Shown here piece by piece: positions 38,801 to 50,800 of a stretch of 64,000 nucleotides of DNA. Where the stretch lies: assembly GCF_001618425.1 (NCBI RefSeq), contig NZ_BDCU01000018.1, positions 496,001 through 560,000 of the forward strand, written 5' to 3'. This DNA comes from Nocardia fusca NBRC 14340 (lineage in GTDB: Bacteria > Actinomycetota > Actinomycetes > Mycobacteriales > Mycobacteriaceae). Made by a program: the position numbers and the translations under genes. The first letter of the stretch is position 1, and every line of letters begins with the position of its first letter. The notes beneath the pieces were generated by a model. The model made no database searches. It was not told where the DNA came from and saw nothing but the letters and a program-made list of their open reading frames with translations.

Positions 38801-41800
38801 TTGTGCGAGCAGTTCGCGGTCTGCCGCGGTGAGGTCCGGGTTGGCGTGGTGGTCGATATTGGTATCGAAGAAGATGGCGGTGTCACCGACGGCGGTCACG
38901 GCGAAGGCGTGCATGGTCTCGCCGTTGTCTACGAGAACGACGGTGGTGTGGTTGTCGTTGTCCGGATTCTTGACGCTGTCGACGATGCTCTGCAGCGGGT
39001 CCGCTTCGCCGGAGACCTCGATGAGCCGGGCGGCGATTCTCTCTTTCAGCTTTCGCCAGTCGTTGCGGCGGCCGTCACCCTCCTTGCGTGCCTGAAGGGT
39101 GATAACTTCCGCTGTGCGGTCGAGGCATTCGTCGATTCGTGACTCCGGCGCGGGCGGGCGCCCGGATGATTCCGTCCCCTGGTCGGTGGCGATCCCGGAA
39201 CCGGTTGCGCCGGGCACGGCCTCCTCGCCGGAAGGGCGAGTCGTACCTTTCCGCCAGGGCGCAGGCACAGTCGACGCGCTGGGCACCGGGTCCGTTGCCG
39301 CCGAAGGCTCGATGGGTGCCGGGGCGCTCGCGGCATGTTGCCTTGCCGACCACGGTGTTATCGCGTTATCCGCGGCGGTTCCGCCCTTTTCAGCTGTGCC
39401 TTGCCCGGGATTCGGTACCGGTCGGCGTTCGGCGTTCGAATCCGCGACAGGTTCGGTTCTCGTCCTTCCGGTTCCGTTGCCCGGATCCGGCGGTGGACCG
39501 TCGGTTTCCGCGATCTCGCCCTCGACGAAGTCGATCGCCGCGAGCATCTTCTTCTGCTCGAAACCGGCCGCTTCGGGTTCACCGGGCATCGGATACACCA
39601 GGTTCGAAATACGGTTCGCGGTGCCTCGCATCGTCTGTGCGATCTGCCTGAACGGACCACCGGCCACGCGATCCGCAGCGTCCAGCAGCTGGTGTCCCGA
39701 GCTGCCGGGCAGGAGGCCGGCCATGCCCCGGAGAATGTCCTCGACCGTGCCGATCAGCAAGTTCGGCGCTTCCCGCGCGACGACGGCGGCCAGATAGCGG
39801 TCGACGATCCTCATCATGTATTCCTGGGCGGCTCTACTGCCGATATTCGACCAGATATAGGCAGCGAGATACCGTGCCCGCAGATACGTTTCGCCCTCGG
39901 GTTCGTGCTCCCGGCAACCCGGGAAATGCAGCGCCGACCACAGGTCGTTCTTCAGATGGCCGTCCCAGAATTCGTACTCTTCGGCAGTGAGTACGTTTTT
40001 CATCCTTTCGTGGTCCTGCTCCAGGAGCGGGCGGCCGGAGAAGTACTGCATCGTTCCGGCCGCGATCGCCAGCAGCTGCGGCAATTCGTCGAGCGAGGTA
40101 TCGCGCGCGAATCGCGATACCGGGGTGGTCTTGTCCTTGTTCTTCCGGCTGCTCGGTTCCAGCGGGTTGCCCTTCCGCATCGTCCGCAGTTTCCAGACGC
40201 TGGTCGTCTCCCCCTTCTGCGTAATCTTCGTCTGCTGGATGAACAGCTGCCCCCAGCCCATCTTGCGAATATGCAGCAGCTGATCGGCCGACAGTCCGGC
40301 CGCGACGATCAACGCGAGCGTCGTGTAAACCGGAAAGCGCTCGACGATCCGGCCGAGTTCGAGGAAGTCCTTCTCCGTGAGTTCGATATCGCGCAGTTCA
40401 TCGAATCTCCCGTCGAACAGCGCGCTCAGCCATTCCCCCCGCTTACTGACCCAATCGGCGCCGAAGGTGTCTCCGGGTTCGGGCATCGGCAGGTCGGAGA
40501 TGTACCAATAGCCGGGTAGCGCGGCGAGTTCCTTTTTAGCGGCATCCACTCGCGCGAAGGTTTCCGGCCCGAGCGCGGCCAGCCCCGGCCGGAGCCCGAC
40601 CCGTACCTCCTCGAACCCCCGGGCATGCTCCGGAAGTTCCGTCAGGACCCGATCCTGCGCCCCCTCCGCGACCCGCATACCCAGAACCGCGGCCACCGGA
40701 GCCGCGGGCGACCATTCGGTCTCGTCCACGCCGGATTCGTGCACGACCACCGAACCATCGGCAGCCCGCTTCACATTCACCGCGTGCCCCCATCGCGGTG
40801 CCTCCCCCTCCGCGCCCTCGTACACGACCACGACGATCATCGGCTTGCCGGTCCGGGCCACCCGATCCCTCGCCTGCTGCAACGAGGTGATGCCGGGGTC
40901 CCAGCCCGCACCGACCACCCCGGCCATATCCTTCAACAGCACCCCGCCCAGACCCGGCTCGGGCACACCCACCGGTGGTGCGACCCCCAGTGTCGCCCAG
41001 TAGTCCTCCGAGGCCCGCGCCACGCAATCCGCCCGCGGCCCGGATCCGTTCCCGGTACCCACCACCCGCCCGGGTTCGGTCTCTCGTGTCGGCAGCGCCG
41101 CCGGAGCGGAACGTGAGGTGTGTTCATCCGGCTCTGGCCCGGGCCGTTCGTCCGGTGTCGCACGAGCGGTACCGGCGGCGCGAGGCTCGGAGGTACGCCG
41201 GTGTCCGGTGACGGCGGGGACCGGGGCAGTGCCGTCCTGGCGACTGCCCGCCCTGCGCCACCACCGCTTCAGCGTATTCCGCGCGGCAGCCGTCGCACCG
41301 GCACGCCGGGATTCCGCGGATCGGTGCCCCACCGCGACGACGCTGACGTCGTCGGTTTCTCCCTCGTCCACCGCCCGCTGAACCAGCTCGGCCGCTATTG
41401 CGCGCGGCTCCCCGGCATGCCGTGCGGCGGCGTCACCCAGCACACCGGTACCGGGCATGGTCTTGATCGCTCCGTCGGTCATCGCCAGCACGACGCCGCC
41501 GCGTGGCACCGTGATCGTGCCGTCCTCGGCGACCACGGGCGCGTCGATGTCATCGGACACCAGAACCGTGCACAGATACTCCCCCGGGGTGACGTCCTCA
41601 CCGGGTGCGGCCGGAATCCTGCCCTCGCGGCCGAGCGCGTATTCGATGGCGTGCCGATAGTTCTCCAGCCACGGTTCCCGGTCGAGCGCTTCGCGCTCAC
41701 TCACCCCGTTCTCCCGCGCGAACATCCGGACCGACGAATGATCCCCGGTCCACCACATCGCGTGCCGGCCGTCCGCGGAGGTCCACCCGATCCGGCTGTC

Positions 41801-44800
41801 CCCGACCCACCCGACCGTGAACCGATCCGCCTCCATGATCACGGCCGCCGCCGTGCACTGAGGTTTATCCGGATGACCCGAGTATTCCGGCAGCCGGCCC
41901 AGCTCCTGCACCCGCTGCTGCACCTGGTGCAGCGCATCGCGCAGCACCATCTCCCGGGTCACCTTCCGCCCGAACCGCGTGCTCGACCAGCGCTCCTGCA
42001 GATACGCGCCGAGTTCGGTCGCCGCCTCCTGCGCCGCGCGATGGCCGTCCGGCGCGCCGCCCACGCCGTCGAACACGGCGGCGATCTGCACCGGTTTCCC
42101 GTTATGGGTGAACTCCACGACGACTAGGGCGTCCTCGTTGCGGTCGTGGGCCGAGCCCCGCTTGCTGACCGCCGCAGCCGACTCCGTCTCCCCGGTCAGC
42201 CGCTCGGCCCGCTCCGGTTCGTCGAGCTCGGACACCGGTATGCCGTCCTGGTCGCGCAGGCCGCGATCCGGCAGGCGCAGCACCCCCCGTTCACCAGGTG
42301 CCGTGTCATCTCCGCCCGCCGGGCGCTTTTCCGTGCCGCCCGGTTTCGGTGACGCAGGATCCCCGGCTTCCGGAGGCCGCACGTTCTGCGGCGTCCCCAG
42401 CGCATCAACCTGGCCCTTCACCGCTTCCGGCTCCCGAGGCGCATCGCCGATCGATTCCACAGTCGGGGCGGCCGCCCGCGGTTGCGCCGGTACCGGGCTC
42501 GAACCCCCGGCTCGGTTGTCTGGATGAGGTGTCCCCGCTCCCTGGGTCCAGCGTGGATGCACGGAATGTGCCCACGCGCGTTCGGGATACCGCGAAGCGG
42601 GACGTTTCGCCACCAGCGTCCCCTCTACGCGAGTGAAGCGCGCCGCATAGACCGCGTCGATATCTTCGGGCCGGTAGGTGGGCTGCCACTTGTGCGCACC
42701 GTTCTCGTCACCGTCGTAGTCACGCACCCGCGGAACCTCGGGGTCGGACTTGTCGATCGAAGTGTCGAAAACCAGGACGTTGCCGTCGACGTTCGCGACG
42801 AGCCAGCCGAATGTTCCGGTCGAGCCCTCGACCACGACGACCATCGAATCGACACCGTCTTTCCGGGCGCGGACCGTTTTTGCGGCCTCGTCGACGGGGT
42901 GGCTCTTCGCCGAATGGGCTACCAGACGCAACTCGGCTCCCAACGTCGCCTCGATCAGCCGCCAGTTGTCCTCGGCCACCCAACCGGGATCAGTGCCGTC
43001 CGGTCGGGGCCCCTCGGCGTTCCCGACGTACCAGAAGGCCCGGGACAGTTCGTATGCGCACTTCTCGACGAGCTCCGGCGGCAATCGTGGTCCGTCGGGA
43101 TCGCCTTCCGCCGAGGCCTGCTTCTTCCGGGTCGCGAGTGCGAGGGCAGTCGAGAGGATCGCCGCGGTGCCGAAGATACCTGTATTCATGAGGCCTGTCG
43201 CCGTCCCCCCGAACGACTCGAGCACCGCGCCGCCCAGCGCGCCGCCGATCATCGAGCCCACAGCGCCCACGACGATGGCGGTCGACACCGCACCGCCGAT
43301 GACCGCCTCCGGCACCGCATCGGCTTGGTAGGCACTGTATCTGGTGTTGTTCAGCATGACGGCCGCGCCGACCAGTGCCGAACCGGGTCCCAGGATCAAC
43401 GGTTCGGCCGTGGTCGCGTATCCGGCCATCAGCGCCGCCCAGGACGCGAGGGTGACGGGGTGGGTCCATTTGACGTTCAACCGGTTCAGGAAACTTCCCG
43501 GAGCGAACGCGGCGGCGAGCACACCCGCGGAACCGGATGCCATCACCAACCCCGTGGTGGTCGCCGAATACCCTGCGTTGGTGACGATATCCGCCAGGTG
43601 CACGAGGCTGGCCGTGCCACCCATCCCCCAGGCGAACGATATCCCCGTATAACCCCGGAGATAGGGGTCTTGCCACATGGCGCGTGCGCCGTCGAGCAAC
43701 CGGGGACGCTTCTCTCGCGGCGGCACCGAGGGAAGACCGGCGAGCGCCACCAGGTCCGCCCCGTACGAAGCGGAGTTGGTCAGGAACGGCAGCCCGGGTG
43801 AGAACCGGCTCAGCACGGGACCCAGGAAGCTTCCCACGGTGGACGACGCCTGGCCCTCCACATACGAGAGTTTTATCGCGCTGTTGCGCTGCTCTTTCGT
43901 CACGGCCAGCTCTCGCCCGTACACCAACCTACTGGCTCCGGCGAAGGTGTCCGCCGCCTTGATGAGGACCGCCGATCCGATCACCACCCCCAGCGCGCCC
44001 GGTAGGTCGCCGAGAACCCACAGCCCGCCGGCGCCGCCGACCGTCAGCGCGGTCCCGGCCGCGATCTGGATGACCCGCCGGCTGTCCGACCGGTCCGCCA
44101 GCACCCCGGCCGGAAACTGCGCGAGGAGGCCACCGGCGAAGATCGCCGAGGCGGTCAGGCCGGTCAATTGATTCGAACCGCCCATATCGGTGACGAGCAG
44201 TGGTATCGAGCTCGCCATGGTCGACCCGCCGATGGCCGACAGCGTCCCGCCGGTGTACAACCGGGCGATCTGCGAATTCTCCGGGCGCATCCGTCCGCGC
44301 AGTCCCTGTAGGAAGCCGGGCTTCGGGATCTCGGGCTGCTCCCCGGAGATCCATCGCCGCACCTCGGGCCCGCCGGAAGCCCTGGCCCGCCCACCCGCGC
44401 CGCCGTCGTGACCATGTCCGTGGTGGAAGGCCAGTGCTTGTTCCGGGACCCCGCGCCCCGGCCCCGGGGCCCATAGCCGCCCATCACGGTGGCGGCGGTA
44501 CGGAAGGCCCAGCGCCGTTTCGATATCGGACACCGACGCGGTGTGGACCGAGAATCGAGGCCGCAGCGGCGTATTCGTTGACCCGCGTAGCGGGCGCCCC
44601 GCTGCTGCTGCCGTCTCCGCCCGTGCGGCGCCCATCGCCTCGGGAGCCGCGGGCTGTTCGCCGGAGGGCATCGGCCGTTGTCCGGCGACCGGCGAAACCC
44701 CGTCCGGCGCACCGGCCGCCGGCTGCTCGCCGCGAAGGAGCCGGCGTTCTGTCTCCGCGCGTGCCGTTTCCACCTGGTGCGAATGGAGGATCCGCTCGGC

Positions 44801-47800
44801 CTGTTCGGGATGCAGGCCGTGCAATACCGCTCCGCGGGCTTCGGCGAACGCTTCTCCGAAATTGGGGGTGCCGTCCGCCTTGAAACTGTATCCGGAGAGC
44901 ACTGCCCGCAGCCATGCCGGCAGCCGGCCGAGATCCTCGGAGCGACCGCTTTCGACGAACAGCGCCACCAGTTGCGGAAGCACCTTTCGCCATTCCTCGG
45001 CCTGGTGCCGCGCCAGAACTTCGCTGCCCACCGGCTCGGTGCTGTCCGGCACAAGCGCCCGGGCCGAGTACCGCTGACCGACATGGGCAAGTTCATGCGC
45101 GAAATTGGCACGCCAGGCCGAACCACGCGACCGCGATCGGAAACCGTCGTCGACGGAGATCTTGTGCGATGTCTCGAGGTACTCCCTGTTGATCGCCCAT
45201 CGCTCGTTCAGTGTGACGACCACACCGTCGGGTGCGGTGGTCACGAACGCATGGGACGGCGAGGAGTCCGGCGCCACCCGGAACTCCACCAGGTCGGTAC
45301 CGCCTACTTCTTCGTAGTGGCGCAGTGTTTCGTCGACGAGTTCCAGTACCGTCTCGAGATCGACCTCGACCATCAGGAGATCCTGATAGCGGAGCGAACG
45401 CCCGAGTCGCGCTTCGAGCTGCCGCAGGGCCTCCAGCTTCGCGCGATGGTCGGCCCGCTCCTGATCCGTCTCCGGAGTACGCAGGGCGCGGTCCCTGCTG
45501 AAGTTCACTTCCTCGGCGAGCCGCACCAGCAGCTCGTAGAGAACGCGTACTCCCTCGGTCACCGGGATGTCCGGGTCGGGACGGAGATCGGCCAACTCCC
45601 GATACACACCGGCGAAGGATCGCGCGAGTGCGGGGTTGGGGAGGAACGCGTCACCGTCGAAGCACGACGCCGGGAACTGCCGGCGAAGCCAGGCCGTGAA
45701 ATCCGCACTCTCCGGGTCGCCGTGTGTGTTGCGGAAGTGCTCTCGCAGGGCGCGCGGGGCCTGCAGCTCGGCCCGCCAGCGGCCCGCGATGACCAGCGCC
45801 TTTCCCATTCCTTCGATGGCTGCCCGGCGAACCTCTTCCTCCGAGGGGCTTCGCCGGGACGGTACCGTCACCTCCAATCGGGCCGATGGGATGGCGTATC
45901 CGTCGACGTTCGCGCCGGCGACCGAGGAAACGCGCTGCTCCTCCGGCGCTGCTTCGTCGCTGCGCCGGGTGACCGCGATCCCGGCCACCGGAATCGGGAA
46001 CCGCTCCAGCAGGTCGTGCACTGTGGCGATCATGGTCCGGGCAGCCGAATCGCTCAGTGCGCCGAAACCTTCCACCCTGGTCGAATGACGCCGCTGCAAG
46101 TGGGCCGGGGTGGCGGCGGACAGACCGTCGGCGAGGTCCTGGTACGTGGCGATGGCTTCGGCCAGCTCACCGAGCGCTCGATCCCCGGACTGCTCCGCCA
46201 GCCGTACCAGGGCCGGCCGCCGATCCAGTGCGGAACCGAATACGACGCGGCCACTCGGACCACCCAGTACATCGGCCAGATCGTCGGCGAAATCCTCGTG
46301 GATCGGTCTCGCTTTGAACTGCCGCACCGCTGGATCGGAAATCGTTTCCAGCATCTGCAGGTCCGCCAGGAAACGACCGAGCAGGCGGGGCAGCACGCGC
46401 GGCGCCCGGCCGGCGGCCACCCGATTCCATCCGGCCTCGTCGAGGCGGTCGAGCTCCCGGCGTATCGCTTCCAGGGCGACGCGCAGATGTTCCCGGTCCA
46501 CACCCGCCGGCCCGAGGCCCAGGAGGGCCGCCAACCGCGCCCCGGCCCGGTCGAGTTCCTGCTGGGAGCCGGCGCGCTGCCCCCACGGCTGCGTGCGGAC
46601 ACCGCGTTCCAGTGCACCGAGCCGGCCGGCCGGGCCGCGCTGCCACTGCACCTCGATATCGAATTCCTCGTGCGCCACACCCGCGGCGTCGAACCCGGCC
46701 ACATGGACGTCCGCGGAACCGGCCCAGCCGGAAACGACCCAGTCGTAGATCGCCTGCCCCCGCAGCAGTCCGCCCGCCGCGTTGTCGAAGACGACCAATT
46801 CCCCGGCCTGGACCTCGGCCTCTCCCCGCAGCGCCACCGGCAACGCGTTCAACACCGCCGCGAATTCCGCCGTCACGGCGGCCACGGCGAAGCAGTGGCC
46901 GAGACCTGCGCCCGCCGAGTCCACTCCACCCACCAGCACGCCACCGGCTCGGTGCACCTGCGCGACCATGGCGGCGAGACCCTCGGCACCGGCGCCGATC
47001 GGTCGCTCGGCCCAGCCGGTGCGCAACCCCCCGACGAGGTCGAGCTTGTGCATACCGGCCAGCGCGATCAACTCATCGTCCACCGCTGCGGGTTCCATGG
47101 CCGCCGCCGCGTCGCCACCGACGGCATCCCGGACGAACCATTGCACCAGCGGACCACAGTTGAAGGGGCCGCTGAACTCGGTGTGGGCGTCGATATCCGC
47201 CCAGGCCGCAGTCGCCCGATCGCCGATCCACCCGTGCGCATCCCCGGCGACCGAATCTGCGTATTCCTGTTGCGGCGCAGTAGGTTCAGCAGTCGGTGAG
47301 CCGGGGTACGCGGCGCGCCCGGAATCCGCCGCGGGAATGTACTCGGCGGCGCCTTCCATAGCTCCGGACACGACTGCACCGGCGGAAGAAGTGGCCCCGG
47401 ACTCTTCGTCGAAGTACAAGGCGAGATTGCCGGCGCCGCCCGCGACGGTGACATCGAGGGCGCGCGCGCCACGCGCACCGGAGAGCTCCGCGGTGAAGGT
47501 GGCGTCGGCTCCGATCAGCCGGGCACCACCGGGCCGGTTCATTCCGGCGAACCGTTCGACGACCTGGGTGAATACTGTGTCGATCTGCTGTTCGGGCCAC
47601 CCGGTCAACAGCCGGGGAACCAGGGTCTGGGCGAACAGGACGCGGTCCGGCCGGTCACGTTGCAGGGCCAGGTGGACCGTCGTCGTGCCCGGCGCCATCC
47701 GGATATCGAGCAGTTTGCTGCCGTCGGCGTCGCGAACCTGGATCAGCTGCTCCGCTCCCCGCGGTTCGACCGGCCAGAGGCGCGCACCCGGGCGTTTCAG

Positions 47801-50800
47801 CGCTGCACCGAGCAGCTCGGTCAGGGCGGCCCGGGTGTCATCGTCGAGTCCCGGCGCCTGGGAAAGCGCTGCATCGATCCGGCTCGCGGAATCGACCGGC
47901 TGCCCGGCGTCCGGGTGGGCGCGGGCATCGAGTTTCTGCGCCCGCGTGCACAGGTCGGCCAGCGACTCGAGGGCCCGGACGATCGGATCCACCGCCAGGA
48001 CCCGTGCACACATCTCGGCCGTGCGATCGGCGAAGAGGAACCTTCGCGGATCGTCCGGCGACAAGGGTGCACGCTGCTGTTGTTGTGCCTGCCCCAGCAG
48101 GTTGTGCACCTGATCCGCGGTCAGCCGCGCTCGTTCGATGTCCAGGAACCGCGCCAGCTCGTCCCAGGCTTCGTTCTGCTCGCGAGACAATTCTTTCAGC
48201 AGCGGCGATCCCGCCGTCAGGCGCGCGGGATCGAGCGCTCGTTCGAAGGCGAGCATCTCACAAATGGCCCCCTGGTAGGAGGCTCGCTCATAGGCGTCGA
48301 CCGCGGCCGCGATCATATCGATCCGCCCGTCCCACTTGTGGTACTCCTCGATACGGGAGATCTGAGCGCGGCTACGCGGATCAGTGGCCCGGTAGAGCAG
48401 TTCCAGCGCACCGGACGCCGGGGTGAGCGCCGCCAATTCTTCGTCCGACAGATCGGACAGCTCCGCACGCGCGCGGTCGCGGAGTTCTTCGGCCCGCTCC
48501 GTCTCGGCGACCAGTTCCCGCAGCCGATCCTCGAAATCGAAGGCGACGCCTGGTTCGGCCTCCGGTTTCTCCGCCGCGGCCTGCTCCTCCGGATCCGATT
48601 GTGCGCGCTGGTAACCGTTCGCGTCGTCCCAAGCCCACCCGTAGAACTCGGCGTAGGTGGGGGCGGACAGACGGGGCCCCATGCGCTCCAAAAGCGGTTG
48701 CAACGCGGTCGTACCGGCTTGCCGGGCAAGAGCCATCTCCGGCTCGGACGGCGATCTACCGGCCCCGACTCCGCCGAGAACGTGACGGTATGCCGCAGTG
48801 TAGACACGTTCGAGCGGACCGGGTGGCTCGGTGTCGTAACCCAGTTCTCGCAGTTGCCGTAAGGTCTCGGCACGTTCCGCCTGCGCCTGCGCCTCTTCTT
48901 CCAGCCGTGACTTCACGTACCCCGGCCGGTCCGATTCCAGCAGCTGCCGCGCCGCACTGCTGCCCGGCGATCGCCGGGCCTCCAGAACATGGACCGCGCA
49001 GGCGGTCAGGGCCGCGGCGAGTTCGGCGTCGGAGTTGCCGGCATCGAGCACCTGGACGTTTCTTGCCGGGTAGTAACGGTCGTCGGCATCTGCTTCCAGC
49101 AGCAGCACGACCTCGTTGTCACTGAGGATCCGATCGGCCCGGCGCCCGTTCGTGGTCTCGCGCATCATTTGCCGGGCCCGGCGAATCCGCTGTTTTCCGG
49201 CCCGATCGGCCAGGTTCAGCCAGGGCACCTCGGGCAGGGCCGGCTCCGGACGGGCCTCCGGATTGCCGACCCGCTCCACCCACACCCTGCCGTACGAGTC
49301 GCTGGAGGCGGACCAGAATTCACAGTCGAGGTCTGTCAGCTCCCCGAACTCCGGATGTGCGGCGATCGCGTCGTCACGTCGCTGCCGGTGATCGCCGGCC
49401 TCACCGGCGATGACGACCAGGCGCGGCCAATTGCCGCCGATCACGGCCACGTGGTCGGTCAGCAACATCCCGGGCTCGTGCCGCAACATGGCGGACAGTA
49501 CGTCGCGGGCAGCGGTCGCGTCGGCCGTCGCCCGCGCTGCGGCCGCATCCCGGGCCACGATCGCACGCCACGCGACCAGATCGCGGAACTGGAGGTCGGC
49601 GTGAGTGCGCCGACGCTGATCGGCGGGCGATTCCGGACCGGCCGGGCGCACACTGCGACGCTCGATATCTCGGCCGATCGCCCGATCGAGAAGCGCGAGG
49701 TCTCGTTCCGCAGCGGTCCGGGTCATAGCCGCCCGCCGGATCTCCTCTGCGTTCTCGGGTGTGGTGGGCGTATGCCGGGTTTCGAGTCCGTTCGCGGTGC
49801 GCGCCGCGAGCCAATTCCGGCGGGCATCCTTCACGTATTCGCCGGGTTCACCAAGATATTCGGCGGTGGAGAGACGGCTGCCGGGCGCTTCCGGCGCCTC
49901 GAGGTATGCCCGCAGATTCTCGGGCGAGGCGATCATCATCGCCAACCTGTCGCGCGCCTCTCGCGGGTGGTTACCGAAGGCCTCGCCCGAGACGAGTTCG
50001 TCCAGCTTTTCCGGCGCCGCGCAGAACTCCGCCAGCTTCGCCGGCGAGTCGAACAACTTCGTCACCTTGTCGGGAAACGCCAGGAAGACTTCCAGAGCGC
50101 GGACACCGGCCCGGTAGCCGACCGCCAGCTGTTCGGGCTCGGAGAGGTGCGGGTCGGCCCGCAGAGCGTCCCGGATCGCCTTGCTGTGCGCCTCGTGGTA
50201 GACGATGTGCCGATCGTCTTCCTCGAGGTCATAGCCGGATGACTTCAGCACGTCCGCGAAAGTCGCTTCCCGTGCGAACGCTCTCGCTTCCCAGCGCAGG
50301 GTCGCGTGCACGTACTCGCCGCGCAGCATCGTGTACGGGTCCGGCATGGGCAGTTCTTCGGCATCCCGGCCGTGCTCGTTTTCGTGGACCAGGGTGACGG
50401 CCTGCGTCAGCAGGCTCGCGTCGGTGGTGAGCACACGGTTCACCAGTTCGGTCAGCGAATAGGAACCTGCCATACCCGAGGGCATGCTGGACACATGCCG
50501 TACTTTGACGGTTCGCGGAAGCATCTTCCGCCACTGCTCCCCGGCCTCGTCGAGCACCGACAGCACCTGGTCACCGACCGTATCGTGCGACAGGCCGACC
50601 GCGAATTCGAGGTCCGCCGGGTCGGCCGGCGCGCCGGGGAGCGCAACGGGTTCTCCGGCAGCGTCGAACGCGACCATCCAGAGACCGTTCACGCCCTCCC
50701 GATCCCACGGCCCGACCGTGCCGTCGAGCAGACCGAATATCTCCAGGCCCGGATCTTCTCGGTGGACCTCACCGTCCCGGTACACCGCACGGAACACGTG

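Noticed and set aside
43118..44290. The MFS transporter as a separate gene
   Set aside because: No stop codon before it and no evident ribosome-binding site; it is continuous with its flanks.
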